This document shows positions 1-10,400 of a stretch of DNA of 64,000 bases, one piece after another. The notes beneath the pieces were generated by a model. That model saw only the letters and a program-made list of their open reading frames with translations, did no database searches and was not told the DNA's origin. Position 1 is the stretch's first letter. Every line of letters begins with the position of its first letter. A program made the translations under genes and the position numbers. This DNA comes from Adiantum capillus-veneris (taxonomy: Eukaryota > Streptophyta > Polypodiopsida > Polypodiales > Pteridaceae): the NCBI GenBank assembly GCA_014529385.2, contig CM043952.1:56582619-56646618 (forward strand), read 5' to 3'.

Positions 1-329
1 CCTAGCAGAGGCAGTGGTACGAGGATTGTCATCGCCCTAGAGCACCATCACGTGTTCCTACTCCTTTAGCGTCTCCCTTTGTTTCGAAGCATTCAACGCG
101 CTCCGAAGACTCGGTGTTGACAAGACAATCTTCACACTCGTCTAGGCACCGACGCTCTAGTGCTGGCGGCGGCAGTTGTTGTGGGGATGCCGCCACCGGT
201 GCCTCGACACCGCCTCGTGTTCGACGAGGCTCCTTACCCTCCCCTTCTTTGCCTGCCCGCACACCAGCCACGGCATCGCCATCTATGCCAGGTTTTGCGC
301 GCCTAACGGCTGCTCCTAGCAGCTCCACA

Positions 330-1103
330 ACACTATCTACTCCTTCGAGAGTCACCCGACACTCCTTGCTTCGGGGCCCAGACTCCAGTGGAGACACCTG
401 ATGTCCATACCCCCATTGACATGCCGCTAGAGACGCCTGCCGGGACACCCAGGTTCACGCATCACCGGCGAGAGGGCTTGCCTTACTCCGTCGACTTCAG
501 CGACGGCATCATCTTGGATGATGAAGGAAAGAAGGTGATCTCGTGCATGCGCGGTCTTTACTCTTAGGTGTTTAGACACTACATACTAAACACCTGGAGT
601 GAAGTACCAAGTGATTTAAAAAATAGTCATCAGCATGCTGCATGACAAGTTTCCCGTTTCAACACGGGATGACCGCTTCAATGAAGACCTCATGAAGGTT
701 CGAATGCACAAATACTGCAAGCACAAGCGTTCTGAAGTGCAAAAAGCAATAAAGCATACATGGAACAGACCAGATTGGCTGGCCAAAGAAGATTGGAAGA
801 ACGTGAAGAAAGCAGCGCACGAGAATCCTGACAAGTGGAAGCAACAAAAGGAGGCAGCCAAAGCACGAGTAGAGGTAAGGAGCTCGCACCACTTGGGAAG
901 CAGCAGGTGGCAATCATTTGAGGCCAATTTTGTAAGTGTTTTCGCATTGCTCTTTAGGTTTGATAGTTTATGGTTTAGGGGTTTTTAAATTCCAACATAA
1001 TAGATTCTTTGTATGTTTTGACAGTGGTCGATGATAGGATGTGACCCCACACCGTACGAGCACGAGTACACAGGCAGGAAGGGCTTAAACGCCCTGATGG
1101 ACA
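330..1103 (+). pseudogene. CACTA Ptta/En/Spm-family transposon protein, broken and truncated
   Basis: A Pro/Ser/Thr-rich segment (about 330-430) leads into a conserved-looking stretch with GLPYSVDFSDG, an in-frame TAG at 565-567, then WSEVPSDLK. A one-base frame change near 618-625, in an A-rich run, leads to LHDKFPVSTRDDRF, then a Trp/Lys-rich region and the family hallmark of an NPDKWKQQKEAAKAR helix followed by HHLGSSRWQSFEA. A phase-0 intron is visible at 932-1024 (GTAAGT donor, TTTTGACAG acceptor). The next exon begins WSMIGCDPTPYEH and is cut by the copia LTR at 1103. Plant Ptta-domain proteins are CACTA-encoded DNA-binding/transposition proteins. Two coding lesions plus the insertion make it nonfunctional. 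A domesticated host relative is less likely because a CACTA end lies nearby. Confidence 0.6.
932..1024 (+). other. Spliceosomal intron in the CACTA protein
   Basis: The sequence begins GTAAGTG and ends TTTTGACAG. Removing these 93 bases joins ...EANF to WSMIGCDP in phase 0 and keeps the frame open to 1103. Without splicing the frame hits a stop at about 986. Confidence 0.55.
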
Positions 1104-1328
1104 TGTTGGAATTAGGGTTGCAGAGAAACGAACACAGCTTGGAGATGACAAAGGAAGCTCAAGGCACACAATAGAGAGTGTTACTTAGTGTGCAATGGAA
1201 AGATAGATAGCCCTACAGTGATGGGCGTATATACAATGCTCGGGGGAAAAAACCTCCTCAAGAGGGAAAAAATGTCCGGGCGGTCCTAGTGTGTTCACAC
1301 AAAACACTACCACATGTATATGGTAACA
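1104..1328 (-). repeat. 3' LTR of Copia-1
   Basis: Plus-strand TGTTGGAATTAGGG... to ...TATGGTAACA is the reverse complement of the Copia-2 LTRs, with matching TG/CA ends and only scattered differences. The adjacent AATCCCTCC at 1329-1337 is the minus-strand polypurine tract. Confidence 0.85.
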
Positions 1329-1403
1329 AATCCCTCCTGGAGTGATGCGGTGAACGAGAGCTGGCACATGCGTAAAGGGAAGTGCCATGCTCTGAGGACA
1401 TGA

Positions 1404-4400
1404 TCAGTCCACAAAGGGGAGTAAGCCCAAAGCTTTGCATAAAGCTTCAAGCTTCTCACGAGACAATGCCTTCGTGAAAAGATCTACAAAGTTGTCATGT
1501 GTTGGCACATAAGCCAAGCTTATCTCTCGTGTTGAGAGCCTCTCCTTGACATAGTGGTAATGCACCTCAATGTGCTTTGTGTGAGCATGAAAAACTGGGT
1601 TCCTCGCAACTGCCAATGCGCTCTGACTGTCAGTGTAGATAGTGTTGGCAGTGTCCTGTCCAACACAAATCGGCAATAAGGTGTCTGAGCCATACACACT
1701 CAACCGTAGGTGTGAAGACTGCCTTGTACTCAGCCTCACAACTTGAACTGACCACAGTAGGTTGCTTCTTGCTCAACCATGATATACATGAACTGCCAAG
1801 CATGAAACAAAAAACACTTGTGGACACTCATGTGTTAAAACAACCAGCCCAATCTAAGTCCGAAAAGCATGCAAGTCTGGCGCCAATGATCCCCCCTTAG
1901 GATAAAACAAGCCAAGATGTAAAGTGCCACTAAGGTAGCAAAAAATCCTCTTGACAGCCTGCCAATGCTTAGACCCTGGGCTATGCATAAATCTGCTAAC
2001 CTGTGAGACTGCAAACTGAATATCTGGCCTCCTATTGCATACATAAATGAGACAGCCAACAACAGTTTGATAAAGAGTGACATCATCAGGATCACCAGCA
2101 TCATGTAGACTTAACTTCAAACCTGTTTCCATGGGAGTGGCAATAGGTTTGCAATCCTTAAGTCCAAACTTACATAGCAATGTCTCTATGTAACTTTTCT
2201 GACACACCTTACATAAACTTCCTCAAATATGTCACCATTCAAGAAAGCAGTAACAATATCTGGTTGATGTACATCCCAGCCAAAATGAGCTGCCAATGCA
2301 TATAGAAAACGCACAGTAGTCATACAACAAGTGGGAGCAAAAGTCTCTTCATAGTATATGCCTTTTTGTTGTACATAACCCTTTGCAACAAGTCGAGCCT
2401 TATGGCGATCGATCTCACCATCCGGCTTGCGTTTCAACTTGTAAACCCACTTCGTACCAATGGCCTTTTTGCCAGGAGGCAAATCACATAAATTCCATGT
2501 GTCATTTTCTATAAGTGCATCATATTCTCATTGCATGGCAGCCATCCAATTTTCTGAATTCTGTGCAACATTAAAAGACAGAGGCTCCTCAACATCATGT
2601 AAGCTAGACACAGCCAAAGCATAACAATCTCATGCATAAGATGCATGGCGAGACCCTGAACGAGTACGACTAGACAAAGGTGCATCCAATTTACTGTCAC
2701 ACAAAGTGTGCACCAGCCATTTTGGCATACCTCTAGCCTGCTCATTTTCAGCCCTTTCCTCATCAAGTACATCATGTACATCTGCATCAGTAATAGGCAC
2801 ATCTGTAATATTTTTAGAAACCCCTATAGGTTGTACATTTGCCTCATTGGAACTTACATTCCTATTTTCACCACTGAACAGAGGCAACAAAGTGTCATAA
2901 ATGTCCTGTGAGCTTGCATTACCGTCTCTAGTACATGATAGCAAGGCTGAATAGAATCTTCCACAAACATATATCCCGTGAAACTAGAATACGTTTTGTT
3001 TGCGGGTGATACAACCTGTAACCTTTGCTTTCAGCACTATAACCAACAAAAATACATTTGACAGTCTTATCATCCAATTTTCTGTGTTGTGTTTCTTGCA
3101 CCAAAGCATATGCCAAACAGCCAAAAACACGCATGTGCTCAATAGAAGGCTTTCTATCATTCCATGATTCATATGGAGTGATAGACTACAAAGCTTTCGT
3201 AGGACACCTGTTTAGTGCACACATGATGGCATCAAGCCAAAAAGAATGCGGTATAGCTTGACTTTTGACCATACATCGTGCCATTTCCGTAAGTGACCTG
3301 TTTTTCCTCTCAGCAACACCATTTTGCTGAGGTGTATAAGGCACTTTACATTGGTGTTTTATCCCACGACTAGCCAGGAATGCATTGAATTCATGAGACA
3401 TATACTCCCCCCCTCTATCGGAACTTAGGGTGCCCATAGTACATTTCAAGACATTTTCAGCCATAGCCAGAAATTGTTTGAAGCACATAAAAACTTCGGA
3501 CTTCGCTTTAAGCGGAAATACCCATGCATGTCTGGAGTAATCATCAATGAAATTCGCGAAGTAAATGTAATTGCCCAAGGACGGAGTTTGCATGGGCCCA
3601 CAATCATCACTATGCACAAGCTGTAACCTGCATGTGGCCCGAACTGAACCATCCTTTGGAAACTTAGAACGCTGCATCTTACCCAAAATACAGCCTTCAC
3701 AAACATGTTTGACAAGTGCTTCAAGAGGCGGCAAAGAAGCAACCATATCGGATTTCTGCAAACGTAGTAAACTGGAAAAATTTAGATGACCAAAACGTGC
3801 ATGCCAAAGTTTTGGATCTGAAATAGCCCTTCAATCATTTGCAAAATTTTGTCCACACTTGTCATACAAAGTGAGCTTATATAGCCCATGGCACAAAAGC
3901 CCAGAAGCAACGATTTCATCACCAAAATTGAGATCATGAACTGTACATTTGTCATCCACAAATTTGACTACAAGTCCAAGTCTGGCAAGTGCAGATACAA
4001 GCAAAAGATTCTTCTTGATCCCAAGTACATAAAGTGCATCAACAAGTGTGAAAGAACTGCCATTAGCAGCAGTAAGCACAATCTTTCCAACTCCTGGATA
4101 AGAGGCATTATTGGCACAAGCCAGAGAATTCCCATGAGGGACAGACTCAAGAGAGGTGAACAATTCACAATGTGAGGTAATGTGCTTTGTAGCACCACTG
4201 TCGAGATCTCACACATGTGAATCTGCAGCAATTGACAAGCATGCATCATGGACAACAGGATTCTAAGTGCACTCTGCGCTAAAAGCCCATTCTGCATCAA
4301 ATCAGCATTACAGTCTCCTTTCACAAAAGACTCAACAATGGCTGCATTTGTAGCGGAACTAGCATTTGGAGTGGAACCACCCTCTTTCTTCTTAGCCTCT

Positions 4401-4432
4401 TTGGCCTTCAACTTAGGACACTGCTTGATCAA
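1404..4432 (-). pseudogene. Copia-1 gag-pol remnant
   Basis: Pieces in order on the minus strand: gag C-terminus with the last half of the zinc knuckle (IKQCPKLKAKEAKKKEGG, about 4432); protease with the canonical DSGA motif in a shifted frame (about 4200); integrase with HVCEGCILGKMQRSKF and SDRGGEY (3761-3186); capsid-like linker (2944-2630); RT start PPGKKAIGTKWVYKLKRK (2482-2186); RT end and RNase H (2207-1404). About 120 codons including the YVDD catalytic motif, present in Copia-2 at 49930-49960, are missing at the 2207-2215 junction (EEVYV joins directly to CQKSY). Several frameshifts and stops add to this. It shares the TAG after CPTKAL with Copia-2. It cannot encode an active polymerase. 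Confidence 0.85.
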
Positions 4433-4440
4433 GTGATCAT

Positions 4441-4640
4441 TAGTAGTCTGTAAGCGTCGCTATGGTCGTCGCTATATGTGTTGCTATATAGCGACATGCA
4501 TAGCGACGGGTGTAGCGACGCTCATAGCGATGTTCCCGTATCGACGCTGTTAGCAACGATCGTAGCGATGTCGAGAAGTATAAAACCCAATGTATTTCCG
4601 TCGTTAACAGCGTCATAAGTGCATACAACCTCTTGTAGTG
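4441..4640 (-). repeat. CACTA terminus with subterminal repeats
   Basis: Read on the minus strand from 4640, CACTACAAGAGGTTG is the classic CACTA terminal inverted repeat form. Inside it, 4446-4570 holds at least eight direct and inverted variants of TAGCGAC(G/A), the kind of subterminal array bound by En/Spm TNPA-type proteins. The outer base abuts gypsy A coding sequence at 4641. Confidence 0.65.
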
Positions 4641-7600
4641 TGTCTTTAGTGGATTTCAATTTGTGTATAGGAAGTGAGGTCGTGAAAGTATGCTCAATAG
4701 AAATGTACAAGGTCATTGAGGAGTTCAAAAATGCTCAATGTGTTGATGTTCGAGTGAAGACTAAGTATAAGTATGTGGCAAAGAAAGTGAAACCAGTGAC
4801 ATTACCTCTACCAAAACATTGCACAAATAAGATGGAGCAAGCTGCTTTGGAACCTAGCCTTCGTGACCCAAGCAAGATTGGACACCACACAGGATTCTTT
4901 GAAGGAGTTAAAGGTTGGTTGCGAGGATAGTTTGACAAAAGCTGAAAAGATATGCTTTGAAGACATGCTTGCCAAACGCGAAAAAGCTTTTGCATTTCAG
5001 CCCTATGGGATAGGGTGTGTTGACCATTGTCGCTCCTATGGTGATCTTCACTATCCCTCATGTACCTTGGAACTTGAGGTCTATTTCTATTCCAAAGGCT
5101 CATTTGCCAAAACTCATTGAGTTGCTTAATGAAAAGATCAAGATGGGTATTTTGGAGCCTTCTTGTGCTCTATTCAGACAGGTGGTTCATGGTTCCAAAG
5201 AAAAATGGTTCTTTACGCTTTATTCAGGATATGCAACCTATAAATAAGGTGACAATCAGAAATGTGGATATAGGACCAATTGTCGATGAGTTTGCAGAGG
5301 CATTTGCGGGAAAGGCACTATATTCTATGGGAGATTTGTACTCGGGGTATGATCAATTCCAACTAGCAATGGGAAGCAAGGACCTGACTACCATGAGGAC
5401 ACCCTTGGGTTTAGTAAGGATGTGCACTTATCTCAAGGGGCAACTAATTCAGCTACACATATGATGAATGGTATGAACAAAGTCCTACGTGACTTCATAC
5501 CGCAAACTACAATACCTTTCCTTGATGATGTGCCAATCAAAGGATGTGATGTAAGCAATATAGATGTGGCTCTAGACTTGGGGGGGTGCCGCAAGTATGT
5601 GGAAAACCATATCAATGATTGTCATAATATCTTGTTAAGGTTGGAAGAGGTGAACCTTACCTTGTCTGGCCAAAAGTCAATGTTTGGTGTGAGCGAAGTT
5701 CTTATTGTCGGACATATGTGTGGACCATATGGTAGAAGGCCTTGTCCTGCAAAGATTGATGTAATTCAGAGAATGAAAGAGAAATGTAAAAATGTCACTG
5801 AGGTTCGAAGGTTCTTCGATGCATACGTGTTTTATGTTATCTGGATTCCGCATTATGCACGTGTGTCAGAACCTTTGTATCAACTTTTGAGAAAGAACCA
5901 AAAGTTTCAATGGGAAGAAATGCATACCCATGCCATGACAAAATTAAAGAAGTTGTTGCTTATGTCTCCACCTTTGAGGAAAGCAAACTATGAATGTGGA
6001 ATCAAAAGTTTCAATGGGAAGAAATACATACCCGTGCCATGACAAAATTAAAGAAGTTGTTGCTTATGTCTCCACCTTTGAGGAAAGCAAACTATGAATG
6101 TGGAAGATATGTAATTGTGACAATGGATACTAGCCCCACCCGAATTGGATGGGCGATTGGGCAAGATGATGATGACGACAAGCGATATGTGGTGAGATTT
6201 GGAGCAAAAGTCCTAAGTGCTCGTCAACGCAACGATCAGGTAAAAAGGGAGTTATGGGGAGTAGTCACAGCTTTGAAATGTGACAGACTATTTGATAGGA
6301 GCAAATGTAATAGTGGAGACTGATTGTCTACCCCTTCTTGGAATAATCACAAGTTGCTCAGCTCCCGATATTTCTATGTTGAGATGGATTGCCTACATAA
6401 AGTCCTTGAATCCAGAATTTAAGCATATTGCAGGGAAAGATAATCCAGTTGTGGATATGCTTTGAAGAGCAAGGTATGAAAATGAAGAAGACATGGTTAT
6501 CGAGGGCGATGATGTAGGCACATAGTTCTATAGTATCTCCCATGCCAATGGGTGATCATGTGTACCTGTCAAATGCACGCGAGTCATTTACAGAGGACCT
6601 ATATCAAGGTGACTGGTTGCTCATTGGATGCTATCTTAGCACTTTGACAAGGCAAGAAGGGTGGATTGATCAAGAGTTCAAAAGAACACGGAGAAAGGCC
6701 TATGGATACTTTTTGAAAGATGGGTGCTTATAGAAGCGGCCAAAACAAAGAAATGGAATGCCGATGAGAGTCGTGAGCCACTCAAAATGAGCTTATGAAA
6801 AAGTTTCATGAGAGTCTTTATGTTGGGCATAGAGGTGTATGGGCCACCATTTCTAAGATGAAAGAGAGGTATTGGTGAAAAGGTATGTATAAAGATGTAT
6901 CTCACTTTGTGGAGTCTTGTGAAACGTGTCAAATGTATTCAAATGTACGTCATCGTGATGGGTCACACCCTACTTACCCATTGGCCATGCATTACAAGTG
7001 GGAAGTAGATCTCGTTACAATGACATTGGGCTTATGGCAAATGAGATACATAGCGCTTGCATGAGAAGCTTTAACCAACCAATTTGAAGGTCATGCTCTA
7101 AGAACAAAAAGCACAGAAGGGGTATGTAAGTTCCTCTTGGATGATGTAGTTAGCCGTTATGGCTGTGTCGGGAAAATAATAGCGGACAGGGGTGAGTTGG
7201 ATGCTGACAAAGCAAGGGATTTTTCCTCTAGATTGGGCATTAAACTTGCTCTCACTACTGCATATAATCCTGAGGAAAATGGCAAATCAGAGCGTGGACA
7301 TCCTCCTGTTATTAAAGCTTTGGCTAAGGCCTGAAAAGGTAAAATGGGAGAGTGGCCTAAGTTATTATGCCTTATGGGCTAATCGTACAACTCATAGCTT
7401 AGTTTTACTGGTTATATGCATTTTGAGTTGATGTATGGTTAGAAACCTATAATGCCAATTGAGGATGTAATTCCCACATGGAATGTATTGCCTTGGGAAG
7501 ATGGAATGAGTAGGGAAGACCTTCTTGCTTTGCGCATACAACAGTTAGAAAGAAGGCCCCAAGATATTGAGATTGCAGTAGCACGATTGAAAGATGCAAG

Positions 7601-7883
7601 GTTAAAGAATAAAGACAAATTTGATAAGAGGCATAGGCTCCAACCTAAAGCTATTGAGGAAGGTGATTGGGTGTTGGTGTATGACAGCAGTCTTGACAAC
7701 CAGCATTCAACAATAAGAAAGCTTTCAAAGAGATGGTTTGATCCTTATGTTGTTCAGCATGTACATGGGAATGCAACTTATACCTTGCATGAATTAAATG
7801 GGACAAAAATGAAGATTCCCACCGCAGAGAAAAGAATCAAGTTATTCAAAAGAAGAAGTGATACAAATCCCCTTGATTCATAG
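4641..7883 (+). pseudogene. Gypsy A pol remnant (RT, RNase H, integrase)
   Basis: Linker with KVKPVTLPLP and EPSLRDPSKIG (4780-4880). RT runs from LPKLIELLNEKIKMGILEPS (5100) through MVPKKNGSLRFIQDMQP, LYSMGDLYSGYDQFQLA and TMRTPLGLVRMC to a catalytic FLDD at about 5518-5530, ending near GPYGRRPCPAKIDVIQRMK (5740). RNase H: VTMDTSPTRIGWAIGQDD (6118), VKRELWGVVTAL (6240), ETDCLPLLGII (6318) and IKSLNPEFKHIAGKDN (6400). Integrase: HESLYVGHRGVWATISKM...CETCQMYS zinc module (6800-6940), catalytic DLVTM (7008), ADRGELD (7180) and NPEENGKSERGH (7268). The C-terminal tail, with GDWVLVYDSSLD (about 7664), ends at 7883. More than ten stops or frameshifts and a 104-bp internal duplication make it inactive. 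Confidence 0.85.
5899..6104 (+). repeat. 104-bp tandem duplication inside gypsy A RNase H linker
   Basis: CAAAAGTTTCAATGGGAAG at 5899 recurs at 6003. The two 102-bp copies differ at only a few positions (for example GAAATGCATACCCATGCC against GAAATACATACCCGTGCC) and are separated by AT. A 104-base period is not a multiple of three, so the duplication alone breaks the frame. Confidence 0.9.
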
Positions 7884-8067
7884 GAAAGTTAGAATGAAGG
7901 CTCTCATGAAAATGGTATGGATGTGGATGAAGAACAAGAGGATGATGCGTTAGATTTCGTTGAAAGCAATGATGAAACTGACATGTATGTGGACTTAAAT
8001 GAAGATTGAACTTGCAAAAGACATCTGTGGCACATGTCGAAGGATGTGCAAGTTTAGAGGGGATGGA

Positions 8068-8750
8068 TGTCGTGCCATGGCACGATTATAATATGAAATG
8101 ACAATATTTACCTCACTCTCAATGCTTTTGTTATGTGGGACCAAATGCTATGATGTACATAGTATGATATATGCGAAAACGGATGCCATGGTTGCAGGCG
8201 TGTACATACCTTGCCAGGTAGGCGAGGCCAAGGACGTGGCACCGTTGCATGTTTTAACACATTAAATCATGTCTAATTTGCTTTAGCAATGTACAAATGC
8301 CAAGTATATCGAAGTGGCACGCTCGTTTTGCCTAGAAAGTTTAATGTGGACAATCTCGACCAAAAATAGCAGGTTTCATGCGGAGGCGTAAAAGACGTGT
8401 CCAAAGTGCTTAGGTTCAACATGAAATTCAAGCCCAATGGGATTTTTCCCAGCTCTTTTAAGCTTTTTACGAACAAAAAATTAGCATTTTTGGACTAAAA
8501 ATAGCCTTAAAATGATCAAAAATAGCCTAAAATAAGCTCAAAATAGCTCAAAATGCCACATCAACGACGGTGCCGTCATTGCCTAAGTTGTGTGGAAAAT
8601 TTTAGAGCCAAGAATGAGCTCATTTGGACATATGAGCAAGGAGATACAGCCATTCCTTTACAGGGTGCTAGTGCAATCCCGTGCTGCTTCCACTACATGG
8701 TTGAGGCTGAGGCCTCCAATTAGGGTTTCCCCTCCTCAAATAACTACTTG
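8068..8750 (+). repeat. Candidate 3' LTR of gypsy A (right edge uncertain)
   Basis: TGTCGTGCCATGGCACG begins directly after a purine-rich AGAGGGGATGGA tract, the layout expected at the start of a 3' LTR. No second copy is in the window, so the right end is a guess. 8460-8560 holds several AAAATAGCC/AAAATAGCTC near-repeats. No ORF of note is present. Confidence 0.4.
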
Positions 8751-8942
8751 AGCTTCTCCAATCTAGTACTGAAGCTTCCATGAAATGGTCACAATGAAGA
8801 ATTGAAGTGTAAATTTAGGATTTTTAACAGGTCGAATAAGCACTGCATCTGTGCAATTGGGAGCGAGGCTACACCTAATCTTCACACACAAGAGTTTGAG
8901 TTGATCTTGGTTCATTTTCAAAGTGGAGCTTTCATGGGTGGA

Positions 8943-9031
8943 GTTTTGTTCTTTTCACACCACGAGCCTTGAACCATCAACCTTGGGGTTACATCATGAA
9001 GGCTCAACCAACTGAGCTACTCTTTGGGTAA
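8943..9031 (-). repeat. tRNA-derived SINE head or tRNA pseudogene
   Basis: On the minus strand, GTAGCTCAGTTGGTTGAGCC (9020-9001) is a near-perfect pol III A box with D arm. GGTTCAAGGCT (8975-8965) is a good B box about 35 bases on, followed by an A-rich tail. The T stem pairs poorly and no sound anticodon arm can be drawn, so this is a SINE-type relic and not a working tRNA gene. Confidence 0.5.
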
Positions 9032-9034
9032 GCG

Positions 9035-10150
9035 TCATCCTTCATACATCAACCCAAGTCTGTCCAATAAAAGCACTACTCTTGGAACTTGTCCCTTGCC
9101 ATAACAAAGTTTCAAGCTTCCCAATGGTTATGTAGTCGTGTCCACCCCAGCTCAAACAATTTCCAGTGGCACTCTAGCAATTAACTCTTTTGAAGGTAGT
9201 AGTTTACTCTTTTGGAGGCATTTCTTTGGCTCCCCCTTGAGCTTCATCAAGAATTTCTTTACAAAGCACAACCTCTAATCAGTAGCAAGGTTAGGTTAAG
9301 GGCCCTCTAATAAGCTTCAAAAGCAATATCTTTATTGGTATCAAACCTCATACATGTCTCAGAACTTCCCTTAGCCCTCATCTTCTCCTTAAACCTTGTC
9401 CATGCTATCATTGGTTGATAAGGTGCCGATTTGGACCACAAGGGGTCAGATTTGCTTCAAAGAGAGCCAGGGCTCTCTTTCCCTTGAGTCAAATGCTTAT
9501 ATCTTTTGCTTTTCTCGTCAGGATCTTGCTTGGTTAAGCCTTTACCCTTTTGATTGTTGAGGGTTTGCTAGTCTACTGTGCATGCAAAGCTTCAAGAATT
9601 CATAACAAACGCTTACCACAAGAATAAACAACCATCATCACAACATTTCATTGGCACTTAACCTTAATGGTATAGCCTTGCCAAGGTTGGAGCTGAGGCT
9701 TCCAGTCCCATTTTCCCCTTGCAGGATTGCTATGGTTTGCGCTATAGATTTTGTTGCAAAGGGTTATCCAGGTAACAAAACTAGTTTAGCTTCTTGATCT
9801 CTTCTTAGGGGGTACCACAACCTCATGTGGTAACACAACCTTTTCTCAACAATATGCTGCAAAACTAGAGTCACGCACTCACCTTTGCACTTCAATCCTA
9901 GCTGGGGTGTTTATCTACAGTACTTACACTTCACACTAAAACTGTGATAGCAAGAACTGAAGAGCATCGACCTTGGTTCCGTTCTGTCCAGATCACTAAA
10001 TGACTTGTAGGGGTACCACCAGCAAGCTCCTTAATGTGAAGTGACTTCCAGCCCCTCTGCCTTCTTCGATGGCAGCACTGTATATTTTCCACTCCATTGA
10101 ACCTGAGTTTCTCTCTGGACTAAGTGCATCGGCCTTAGACGTTGACGCTT
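9035..10150. other. Non-coding stretch, nothing recognised
   Basis: No frame longer than about 60 codons and no recognisable motif. One small hairpin, GAGAGCC AG GGCTCTC, occurs near 9462. Confidence 0.5.
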
Positions 10151-10156
10151 TCAGAT

Positions 10157-10400
10157 CTAGAGAACGCCGACACCATGCATATATGTGAAAATGAGTCGCA
10201 CCTTAACATGCAGATAGGAGCCCATCATATCAGTTGTAAACAGGTTTGGCTCAGAAGCAATCTCAAGCTCACTAACTTTCTTAAATGTTGCAAGAAAGTT
10301 TGGCTCAGTAGCAATCTCAAGTTTGTTTGCACCACGGAAAATGCCCCGCCAGTCAATGGCGTTGGCAAAAACTTCTCGAGGTACATCCACGCTTCAAACT
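10157..10400 (-). pseudogene. Exon-like coding fragment with an in-frame 54-bp duplication
   Basis: The minus strand reads VDVPREVFANAIDWRGIFRG, then ANKLEIATEPNFLATFKK and a near copy, SELEIASEPNLFTTDMM. The doubling comes from GTTTGGCTCAGAAGCAATCT at 10244 repeating at 10298 with one change, exactly 54 bases (18 codons) apart, so the frame stays open. The amino-acid composition looks like real protein and a plausible acceptor precedes it (TTTGAAG or GGCCAG). I do not recognise the family and found no matching exons nearby. It may be an isolated exon of a lost gene or a captured gene fragment. Confidence 0.35.

Larger units (their letters stand above)
1104..4440 (-). mobile_element. Copia-1: 5'-truncated Ty1/copia retrotransposon
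   Basis: On the minus strand this runs from the gag zinc-knuckle region (4440) through protease, integrase, reverse transcriptase and RNase H to a 225-bp 3' LTR at 1104-1328. It is a close relative of the complete Copia-2 at 46009-51187, and the two can be aligned by eye over their whole shared length. Similarity stops abruptly at 4440 inside the gag zinc knuckle and the sequence switches to the CACTA end, so gag, primer site and 5' LTR are gone. This fits a deletion spanning the copia 5' half and adjacent CACTA DNA. Left flank GGACA (1099-1103) would be the target duplication, but its partner is lost. Confidence 0.85.
1..4640 (-). mobile_element. CACTA (En/Spm) DNA transposon, right part, carrying a nested copia element
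   Basis: Two separated pieces are read as one element. At 330-1103 the plus strand encodes a plant Ptta/En/Spm-type transposon protein. At 4441-4640 lies a typical CACTA end: read on the minus strand from 4640 it starts CACTACAAGAGG and is followed by many copies of a TAGCGAC-type subterminal motif. Copia-1 (1104-4440) lies between and cuts the coding sequence inside a codon at 1103. The transposon end abuts gypsy coding sequence exactly at 4640/4641, so this element probably jumped into gypsy A. The left end is outside the window, so the 3-bp target duplication cannot be tested. Element boundaries are seen; the joining of the two pieces is inference. Confidence 0.6.
4641..8067 (+). mobile_element. 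Gypsy A: degenerate Ty3/gypsy element interrupted by the CACTA transposon
   Basis: The plus strand carries the back half of a gypsy polyprotein (protease-RT linker, RT, RNase H, integrase). A polypurine-like AGAGGGGATGGA at 8056-8067 precedes a candidate 3' LTR starting TGTCGTGCCATGG at 8068. The 5' part lies beyond the CACTA insertion and outside the window. Motifs such as VPKKNGSLRFIQDMQP, MRTPLGLVRMC and DTSPTRIGWAIGQDD are unlike common seed-plant gypsy clades; from memory they resemble an element group known from fungi and seedless plants. That lineage statement is recollection, not a search. Confidence 0.8.

Noticed and set aside
29-448. 139-codon minus-strand frame
   Set aside because: Antisense to the Pro/Ser/Thr-rich CACTA exon; no motif of its own.
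8943-9031. Functional tRNA gene
   Set aside because: A and B boxes are good but T and anticodon stems do not pair, so it is listed as a SINE relic only.
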